Part shown: in pieces, positions 12,242-21,100 of the stretch
Position numbering within the stretch: position 1 is the first letter of the stretch
Layout: each line of letters starts with the position of its first letter
DNA from: a virus
DNA: 26,999 nt
Reading direction: 5' to 3' (one strand)
IMG/VR virus record: IMGVR_UViG_3300021960_000416
Span: 1-26,999 of that record
The notes under the pieces: generated by a model
Databases searched by the model: none
Told to the model about the DNA's origin: nothing
What the model saw: the letters and a program-made list of their open reading frames with translations, nothing else
Made by a program: the position numbers and the translations under genes

Positions 12242-13111
12242 TTATACCACGCTTGCGCCAGTAATTCCAGACTGTCCTGCAACGGCGCCACCAGTTGTGG
12301 CCCGCTGCCCAAGCTGACGCCGAGTCAAACGCTGCTCGAGCAGTGCCTCATCTGCCGCTGATTGACCAAGGCCAGCAGACAAAGCAACCTCGGAAGTTAG
12401 ATCAGTTCCAGATTCTCCAATAGTTTCCTGGGTGAGAGGAGCCAAACGTGCAGCTTCCTGAACCCCTGTTTCAATTTCGCTCAGGGTAAGAGGAGCTTGA
12501 GAGAATCGAGAAGCTTGCTCGGCTGTTACCTCAAGCCCTGCTCGTCGACCAAAACCGGAGATCTGTGCGGCACGAACCGACCGATCAATTTGAGCCAAGG
12601 TTTTCTCGGGGTCTAAGACTGCAGCAAGCAAAACACCATCGGCTTCGTTGCCATAAAGCTCGCGAAAAGCATCCTTCACCTCGACAGGCATGGTTTGCAT
12701 CGTGCCATAGCCACGCTCAATACGATCAGCTACTTGAGTAACCGAAAGGTTGGATCTCATTGCGCTGTGGGCGTCATCAAGACTGTCATAGAACCAGCTG
12801 GGCACGCCCGCTGCCGTCATTTCCCGCACGAAATCTCGCTCATAGTTCAGGACATCTTGGACAGTTGGTACGTAAGCACCTTCGCCACGCGTAGCTTTGT
12901 CGCGCATCTCGAAGATAACACCAAAGCGCTGTTGAAACTGAGGCGTTTGCTCAAGGGCAAACAACAACTGATCCTGATTATCAATGCCGTTAACAATCTG
13001 ATCCCAAAGCCAGCCGCTCGGCTTACCTGATGAGTCAATTTCAAATAACGAGCCGAGTCCAATTGACTTCAGGAAACCAGCAAGTTGATCAAAGATGGCT
13101 TCATCTTCCAT
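12242..13111 (-). CDS. Alpha-helical internal virion protein candidate (289 residues)
   Basis: A 289-residue, mostly helical, acidic protein. The N-terminus (IFDQLAGFLKSIGLGSLFEI) is amphipathic. The middle has TPQFQQRFGVIFEMRDKA, VPSWFYDSLDDAHSAMRSNL and DRIERGYGTMQTMPVEVKDA followed by FRELYG. A second part (VLLAAVLDPEKTLAQIDRSV onward) reads as repeated helices with Ala-rich faces. The motif L-x-x-x-YG...AA-LDPEKTL...AA-I-G-GRRAGL looks like virion proteins I recall from actinobacterial short-tailed and related phages. No catalytic motif is seen. Coupled TAATG at its start. With its two upstream neighbours it forms a set of helical proteins next to the giant protein, which is why I place it among ejection proteins. 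Confidence 0.7.
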   Translation of the reverse strand: MEDEAIFDQLAGFLKSIGLGSLFEIDSSGKPSGWLWDQIVNGIDNQDQLLFALEQTPQFQQRFGVIFEMRDKATRGEGAYVPTVQDVLNYERDFVREMTAAGVPSWFYDSLDDAHSAMRSNLSVTQVADRIERGYGTMQTMPVEVKDAFRELYGNEADGVLLAAVLDPEKTLAQIDRSVRAAQISGFGRRAGLEVTAEQASRFSQAPLTLSEIETGVQEAARLAPLTQETIGESGTDLTSEVALSAGLGQSAADEALLEQRLTRRQLGQRATTGGAVAGQSGITGASVV

Positions 13112-14055
13112 TAGTACACGCTCCTACCAAAGATTTTGGCGATAAGTCCAGCTGTTCCAACTGCGGCTGATCGAGCTTCGCCGGTTTGTTTCCAAGCATC
13201 ATCCTTGCGAATATTCTTGGCCAGCTCCCTATTGCTAGCAAGCCGAGTCGTTCCTTTGTCGTCGCTTATGGTTGCCATGTCCATAAAACGCTGGTCTGTA
13301 AAGTCAACTGTGTTTGCGTCAACTTCCAGCATTCTGGAAATCATGTCACGACTTGCCGAAAGAAGTTCCTCTGGCTTGACACCCGCGTCGATGTACTCGG
13401 CCATCCAAGGATTCAGCGCCTTTGACTGTGCCTTTAGGAACGACTCGATGCCTTCTGCTGTAGCCGAACCCGTCGCAAGTTTCTTTGCGTAATCCTGAAG
13501 CGTTGCATCAGAAACATTGATTAGATAACTGCTGCTCAGCGCTTTCATCTGATCAACCGATGCAGTCAGCTGGCCAGCTTGCACCTTGGTGAAATCGGCA
13601 AGACCAACGATTGCATTCATCAACTGCTCAGACGAAAAGTCCTGGCTTTCAGCGACGGTAGCAATATATGAAATTTCTTCGGGAGTCAACTGCATGCCCA
13701 AAGCCGAAGAACGATTGAGAATTGCCGTCTCGAACGATCTAATTGTGTTTGCTCGGTTAATACCGGAGCCTCCGCCACCACCAGTGGACAACAAATTGGC
13801 TGGCACGCCATTGGCTTTTGCCCAAGAAGCTTCCTCATACCAGGGAGGAGCCGCATTATAGGTCACAAAATAATTGGCGACCTTCCACATGAACCCCGGA
13901 TAATCCGCAAATCGTTTGTAATTGGGATGGGTTTTCATGATTTCCATAACCGAAGCAACGTTATGGTTTTTAGTAACAATCGAAGACGGGACAGTAGGAC
14001 CCATCTGAGGTGCACCCTCAATTCGATCTTCGGCGCGGTCTGCTGTTTCTGACAT
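13111..14055 (-). CDS. Alpha-helical internal virion protein candidate (314 residues)
   Basis: A 314-residue protein from the ATG at 14055; a GTG at 14061 is an alternative with AAAGG 5 nt before it. Seen: NYKRFADYPGFMWKVANYFV, a Gly-rich linker (LLSTGGGGGSGINRA), then LTPEEISYIATVAESQDFSS, YLINVSDATLQDYAKKLATG, GIESFLKAQSKALNPWMAEY, and a MLEVDANTVDFTDQRFMDMA segment near the end. The two-part pattern (VSDATLQDYAKKL-TG...EG-x-x-SFLK-Q-x-x-x-NPWM...GVKPEELL) recalls helical virion proteins of actinophages. No enzyme motif is present. The stop overlaps the next start (TAATG), so stoichiometry is probably fixed by coupled translation. Confidence 0.7.
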   Translation of the reverse strand: MSETADRAEDRIEGAPQMGPTVPSSIVTKNHNVASVMEIMKTHPNYKRFADYPGFMWKVANYFVTYNAAPPWYEEASWAKANGVPANLLSTGGGGGSGINRANTIRSFETAILNRSSALGMQLTPEEISYIATVAESQDFSSEQLMNAIVGLADFTKVQAGQLTASVDQMKALSSSYLINVSDATLQDYAKKLATGSATAEGIESFLKAQSKALNPWMAEYIDAGVKPEELLSASRDMISRMLEVDANTVDFTDQRFMDMATISDDKGTTRLASNRELAKNIRKDDAWKQTGEARSAAVGTAGLIAKIFGRSVY

Positions 14056-14057
14056 GA

Positions 14058-15167
14058 TCACTTAAACCTTTCGAGCCATTCAGTCATGCCCTGCGCCGAC
14101 TGCTCGACCTTGAATCGTTCATCAAAGTACTGCTCAGCTCGGGCGGTAAGATCTACCTTTTCTTGCTCTTGGGCAAAGGTGAGAGCTTGTGCGCCCTCAA
14201 TCTCCCATTCGCGAGCCTTGGAAATAAACCCGTTAAGTTCAGCTTCATCTAGGTTTCGTCCAACCAACGCCCTGCCAAACTCATTGGCCAAGCTGCGAAG
14301 TGTGGCAATGTCCTTGGGTGCAAAGTCAGGAGCCTTGCGCCGTTCTCCCTGCATCATCTGAATACGGTCGTTAAGTACATCCTGAGGAGTGCTTTGTTCG
14401 CCGGCCGCTACGGCATCGACAAGGAAGTACTGCCACGCAGTTCTTGTTGCTGCATCTCGAGAATCGCCGGGAAGCACGTACGGCGAACCAACCCTGTCGA
14501 AGTACCCAGCTTTTTCAAGAGCATCCTGCACGCGTGCAACTTCATCGGCAGAAAGATTAGTAAGAAAACGACCGGCTTCGTCCCATCGCAAACCTTCAAG
14601 TTTCTCTGAAGTCTGCCCAGCCATAAAACCTTTAAACCCAAAGGTAAGGGTTTGGTCAAACCCAAGATCAGACAACGTCGTATCAACATAAAGATTGGCG
14701 TACTCTTGGGCCGAGAGTGTCAGATCTTCGCCAAGCGCATAATCAGACAAGGGGACGCCCCGAGGATCTAAAATGGCTGTTGGCGTTTCTGCCTCACGTT
14801 GCTGCTGAAGGACCGAGAAAGATGCTTTTATTTCTTCGACCTCTTTGGGTACATTTTTAATTTGGTTTGCTTCAGCTGCTGCATCAATAAACGTGGTTAG
14901 GTCAACTTGCTCGAGGGCGTTATTTTCAACGTCGATAATCTCGCCCTTGTCATTGACCACTACTCGCCCATACTTGTACTCATCAGGTATTTGTTTTGCT
15001 GCCTGGATAAGCACAGCCCCAATCCGGCTTGGAAACTCTTTAGTGCCAGGATCGACGTTCAGCATTCGAGCATAAAAGCTTGCTACTTCCCAATTGCCCA
15101 TTGCTCCGTACGGCCTGTAGACCTCATTTGCTTTAACGAGTTCTTCGTCAAGGGTAATTTCTGCCAT
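14058..15167 (-). CDS. Internal virion protein candidate with a peptidoglycan-binding-like repeat (369 residues)
   Basis: A 369-residue protein; the ATG at 15167 is 2 nt past the giant gene's stop. The N-terminal half is acidic and helical (AEITLDEELVKANEVYRPYG, KEVEEIKASFSVLQQQREAE). Around residues 200-265 it reads RFLTNLSADEVARVQDALEK, AGYFDRVGSPYVLPGDSRDA, then ATRTAWQYFLVDAV. This L-x-x-x-Q-x-x-L-x-x-AG-YF...G...D-x-x-T-x-x-A pattern resembles peptidoglycan-binding-type helical repeats found in phage virion proteins. The C-terminus (DLTARAEQYFDERFKVEQSA) is helical. Function inferred from place: part of the ejection set with the giant protein. No catalytic residues are evident. Confidence 0.7.
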   Translation of the reverse strand: MAEITLDEELVKANEVYRPYGAMGNWEVASFYARMLNVDPGTKEFPSRIGAVLIQAAKQIPDEYKYGRVVVNDKGEIIDVENNALEQVDLTTFIDAAAEANQIKNVPKEVEEIKASFSVLQQQREAETPTAILDPRGVPLSDYALGEDLTLSAQEYANLYVDTTLSDLGFDQTLTFGFKGFMAGQTSEKLEGLRWDEAGRFLTNLSADEVARVQDALEKAGYFDRVGSPYVLPGDSRDAATRTAWQYFLVDAVAAGEQSTPQDVLNDRIQMMQGERRKAPDFAPKDIATLRSLANEFGRALVGRNLDEAELNGFISKAREWEIEGAQALTFAQEQEKVDLTARAEQYFDERFKVEQSAQGMTEWLERFK

Positions 15168-15169
15168 GA

Positions 15170-18100
15170 TCAATCCAATCCTGATTCGGGCTGAAGAATA
15201 GTAATCCAATAGGACGACAGTGACGGGTTGGCAACAATAAAGTCATCAACCCATTCCTTGAACGATCCCTTAAGGGCGTTCAAAGTGTTGACTCCTCTGC
15301 TCGTACGGTCAAGACCAAGCTCGCTACGAGCAACAGAATACGCATCAAAAGAACGCTGCAAAGATGCAAGCGCCTCAAAGTGCCCAGCCTTCGGAGCCAA
15401 AGGATCCTTGATGAGATAACGCATCTGCGACATCACAGATTGGCGACGCTTGCGTGATTCGTCCGATGTCAGCATTTCAGCAAACAAGGGATGGGTAGCC
15501 TTGAACGACTCGGCCCACAGCAACCATTCCCGGTTCAAGTTGCGAGCAGCCTCGGGATTCCCAGAAGCTCGCAACTTCTTGTCTTCGCGCTCATACAAAT
15601 CCTTGGCCGCGAAATACTGGGTTGCACCTTCCTTGTACTTAATCATGGTAATGAACTCGTCGGGCGTACGACGCTCGCGGAATCCGTCAACCAATTCGGA
15701 GTTGAAGGCGTATTGGCTACGAGTTTCGTTGTCCTCGAGCTGGGGCAACAACCATGGGCCAGCCATCGAATACTGGTCAAAGAATTCTTTATTGTCGGAA
15801 TAAAAATTGTAAGCCTGTTCCGTACTGGCCAAAGGAGCACCGCTCTTAGAAGCAGTGCGGGCCACGGTATAAGCCAGTGGCTTGACGACACTGTTGATCC
15901 CAGCATTCTTATTAAGGGCCAAGAACTGCTGAGTCCCCTTTTCAATACCAAGATTTGAAATCAGCTCATAGTACTGAGACTGGAGCAGTTCGGCTGGGTT
16001 GGTCAAAGCGCCATCGGTAATCCAATCAAGCGAGCCGCCATCTGGGATCTGGATCATTTGCGCTGGGCCTGCCGTGAAGAATCCTGCCAATGCCTGGGAG
16101 AAAACGATGATACGCGCATGGCTACGCACGCGACGCAGATAATCATCTCGCTGCTCGGCGGTCGCATTATCGGGCAACCCTTGATCATTGGCTTCCATAT
16201 GCGCCATTGCAGCCATCATTGCGCTGGCCACGCGTTGATTATTGGGATTCAGATCCGTATCAAAAATGTCGCCTAGGCTTTGCCAAACATTGGCAACGTG
16301 TCGTGGGACAATTGCGTCAACGACGTTTCCGAAAACGTACTCTTTGCCAATAAGCGCTTCCTCAAATGTTCGAGCCTCAGGGAAAAGCGCCGTTACAAGA
16401 TCCAACGAAACCGCAGCAAACGGAGTAAGGCTTGGCCGGCCAAAATCTCGGTTGAATCCAGGGATCATCTTTGCTGTTTGAGTTTGAATCAAAGCATCAA
16501 GGGGAAGCCGCTTGCCTGGGAAAACGCGGTCTACTGCATCGAAGAAAAGCTCAGACCCAGGGTAAACAAAGTAGTCCTGACCTTGAGCATCGGTACGAAC
16601 AATGCCAACATTCTTCAAACCTTGATAAGTCAACTGAAGCTTGCGCATCCGCTCAAGACTTACGGCCGGTCCACCTTCGCTGAAAATCTTGCCCCAACGC
16701 TTAAGGAAGTTTTCTTCTGCATACCAGAAAGGCAAAAGACTGGACATTGAATCAGCAAATTGTGAACGAACTTCATGCGAGTCTACATACGGCATGATGT
16801 CGCGGATTGTGTGCTCGGCGGCATACTCGTAAACCTCCTCGCTGTAGCTTGCTCTTTGCTGTGCAGACTTCCGAATCGCTGTCCACTCATCGGGAGTAAT
16901 TGCTTCGTACAAAGCTCGAGCCTGGGCAGGAAGCTCGTTCCACTCTGCGTTCGAGATTGTCTTTTCACCTTTAAGGGCGGTGCCCTTTCCGAAGAGTCTG
17001 TCAAGTTCTCCCAGGAACGTATTCCCAGTCCTGTCGGAAATCGTTGAATGAAGCTCATCAAACTTATCGGCCGCATAAACAAAGGATGCGTCCATCCGTG
17101 CGGCTTCGCTCTTGCTACTTGCTTGGAGGTTTGACCAGAAGCTTGACGCTGGAGTTTCAACAACATCTGCGCCCGCAGCCCTTGATTTGGCCACGTCGAA
17201 TCCAGCGCGCCCAATACGCAAAGCTTCATTTAATTCGTCTTGTGTAAAGCCGCGCAGGAAAGCAAGAGACATCATGTTGTCCCATTGACTGGCGTTATCA
17301 ACGCCGTAGATCTCGCCAATAGCCCGGCCCAAATCAGACCAAATGTTGAGCTGATCGGTATTGATCACCGCATCAGGCATCCGGCTTTCAATCTGAGTAA
17401 TGGCAGTTCGTAGCAACTGCTCTTCCTTCGAGCTATTAATCAACCACTTTGTCATGTTGCGGTTGCGCTCTGCTGCAATATGGAATGCGTGTGCGGCCAT
17501 CGGTTTACGCGTGATGGCATCAATCGTCGGCCCAATAACGTTATTGAAACCAAACTGAACCGCACGATCCCAAACGTTTTGTTTAATTGGCTTGTAGAGC
17601 TGAACAATTTCCCAGTCAGGTAGATCACCGGCTGGTGTATTAACAACGTGTTCAGTAGTGGCGTACCGAATACGGTCACGCTGCGTATAAATGCGCTCGC
17701 GACGGCCACCAATTGTTGGCATATCAACGGGGGCCTTGAGATCATAGAGCCGCAGGCCCATGTCCGCTTCGGTCGCATCAAGCAAAACCGGACCAAGTAC
17801 TGGCCAAAGAAGATCGCTTGATCCTTCGTAAGACAGTTCGCCCATTTGGAAATAGCGTTGGTCGCCAGGAGCAATCTGGTTCTTAGTTGTCAACTTAGCG
17901 TCTGCGTAATAACGCTCGTTGGGGTTGATCAATTCACCGGGCTCAAGCGGAACGGCTTCGCCATTCACGTTTCGGTAAACCGTACGCGCATTGGGTCCAT
18001 CGTTTGCAAATACCTGAAGTCGCCGGCCAGCGCGAACTCGTTGATCAATGAGTTCCATCATGTTGTCAACAATGTTCTGCGGCCCTGGTGCCTGGGCAAT

Positions 18101-21100
18101 TTGATCGAGCCAATCCCACACGAAGGGAGTTGGAGACAACCAGTTATAGCGAGTCCCGATTGGCATTCGTTCCGAGACTGACCCGTAAAGAACTGTATCA
18201 ATCCTTTTGCCACGCGAGTCCGTTCCGCGCAGAGGTATGGATGTCCACTCCTTGCCAAATGCACTCGGATCGTCTGCGGGCAAATTCGTAACAGCAATGA
18301 GGGGACGCTCGGATACTCGTCCGGTCTTGAGCTGTACAAACTCCTCAATAATGTCGCTCATGATTTCGGCGGTTGCTTTATCACCAACAACCAAAGGTTG
18401 CTGTTCTGCGATGGCCGTCATGATTGGTGTAAGCAGTTCCTCCGCTTCTAGGTTCGGCTGCTTTGAGGTCTTTGGCTTAAACGTAATGTGCTTTGCAATC
18501 AGTTCGCGAATCAGATCGTCGTCCTCGCCAACCAAAGAAAACTCACCCCAACGCTGATCGGGTGCTCCTTGATATACGGCGGCATCTCGAGCACCCAAAT
18601 TAAGTGGGCGCGTGTCGACAATGTAGGCATCGACGGTGCTAGGAACTCCATGCCATTCGGCGTTCTTTTTGAGCAGCTCATCGAACTGGCCGGTTGCAGT
18701 TTCCTGTGCACCCGACAAACGCATGGCGTTTTTTGCTTCATCGTATGAACCGAAAAATGGCCAGTAGTTCTGGTCTGTGGAGTACTGCCTAAGCTTTTCA
18801 AGCTTCCCACCAGGGCGTGCTTCGGCAAGCGGATCTCCAAGGGCCGACCAAGAGCCAGCCGGAACTCGAATTGTTGGTCCAGACACTCGACCATAAGCAA
18901 GTCCGGGCGATGCAAACTCATGCAGATCTTGCATGCCCTTCACAAAATGACTCATCTGGTAATAATCGACATTTTCAAAGTCAAGGTCATCGAACATTTC
19001 GCGCATCCACGCGTTGAGCTGTTCATCAGTTGCTCCGTTTGCCTGCTGAAATTCGAGGTCAACAAGACCAAACCTAAGTTCGGTCGGAACGTCAGAACCA
19101 AGTTCGGTGACTTGAATTTCTTTAAACCTTCGACTTACCTGACGACGGAAAACTTCAGTAGCGATGTCAACAGTATCAATAATTGCTGGATCGTCAAACG
19201 CCTCTCGTACGCCCTGTCTGTATTTCGAGATAATTTGATAAGCAAATTGATCTGCTTCGCCCCTAGCAACAAAATCTAATCCCTCAAGCGCAAGGCTTTT
19301 TGGATCTATTGCTTCTACCATTTTCTGCGCAAAAGCAAACTGCTCGTTGAAATTCTCTATGCCGGGTAGACCGCCAGCTGCAGCCGACAATTCATCCTCA
19401 AAAGCTACGTTGAGTGAATCTACTCTTGCATCAACCCAGGATTCGTCGCCAAAGTGAGTGATCGCAAATTCGCGCCTGTGAAGATTGAAAGGATCTCCCG
19501 GCACCTCAAATGGAAACTTCGGAGGATTAGCCATGTGTGGGAAAAACTCTCCACCCATAAGCATGCGGTTTGCCTCAGAGGGCACGCCATACTCGACACC
19601 GTTGACGTCTGAAATATCTCGTCCAATTGACTGGACCAACGAATCGCCATTAATAACAAATAGCGTTTCAATTTTTTCACTGTCCGGTCTGGTTGCTGTA
19701 GCACCCACCTGTGCTTCAACGTACTTTTTCGCCTGAAATTCATTTAGCGAAAATGAAACTGACGGTTTGTTGCCTGTCCAATCTCGAGGAGTAAGACGGA
19801 AAAGCAAATCGCCATTGTCATCGACCTCAAGCAAATCATCAAACGTCATTCCGCGATAAGCCCAAAAAGAAGGCCGCGCCCGTGCTGCGGTTTCCGACAT
19901 ATTCAATACCGAAGGCAAGTGCAACAACTCAGGATTGTTGTGCCAAGCCATGACCATCTGGTTGAACCAATCACGACCGTAGGGCTTAGCCCCAGAAATA
20001 GCTGCGTCCATGCGCTCAAGCACGGCTAGCTGATCGGCAAGGCGCGTGTATCCATACTTGTAATCAAGCAGCGTTTGATCAACATCGGTTACGTCAATGA
20101 CGATCTTGTCGGACTCGGCCCCGCCAGGTGCTCGGTAAGATCCCCATTCCTTCATGTCAATCTTGATCTGCTCGATCTCGGCTCGACGCTGCGCAAACTC
20201 CATCTGGAGCACATCGTCATGCTTTGACCGCAGAATTGAAACCAGCTCGCCAAAGGTCGGCATGTTCTGACCCGGATAAGCGTCCCGAATTGTTTGCACC
20301 AAGGCGTTGCGCTCTACCGCCCAGTAATAAAGGTCAGACGACACTTCAGCAAACTCATCAATCTTAGACTGAGGAATGGTCATCCGCTGAAGCAGCGATT
20401 GCAAACGATCGGGCCGAGGTGTACCAGCATTGAGAATTGTCCAAAGCTGAAGTAGGTCATCATCCCACTTATTGCCACTCGCCGCAAACTCACCAAAGGA
20501 CTTTAGAGCCGGAATCAACTGAGTTGCCGGAAGAGCCGCCTCAATGTCTGCGTCATAAACAAGACGCATTGGCTCCATGGCCTTGGCAATAATTGGATCG
20601 TCCTCAATTAATCCCTGGATGCTTTCGAGGTTTGCTTCATGGAAAGGCTGCTGATTTGGCAAATTGTTGGCGCGTGTAGAAAGCCCACGTTCACCAAGAA
20701 CCTGAACAAGTTGCACCTGTTGCTTTGAGTTTTCGTCAACCAGCAAAGCTTGGACTCCCTTTTGCCGGAGGCCGGTCCTGTCCCACGGGGCCAGGTTGGA
20801 AGTACCAACAGTGTCCATGATCGACTTCAGATAGATGCCCTCAAAGGCACGCATGTCGTCCAGCAATGTTTCGTTCAAGCCGCCAATAACCATGCGGCGC
20901 AGCGAGTACTGATTGCCAAATGCAAGACGGGCAACAATATTATTGAGTCGACCCCGCGCAGTTTCTTCAACTGCCGTTCCGGAAAACTTGGCCGCACCGC
21001 GACGAAGCGCCTGGCCTCCAAAGCCATGCAAGAGCAATCCCTGGATTGACGCGTTGGCTCTACCAGAAAAATCGACAATGTATTTCGAGTAACTACGAAG

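Noticed and set aside
12232-12312. Upstream extension of the 57-residue basic gene
   Set aside because: The extra 27 residues overlap the end of the 289-residue gene; the ATG at 12231 follows AGGAAAG and begins the family-like sequence.
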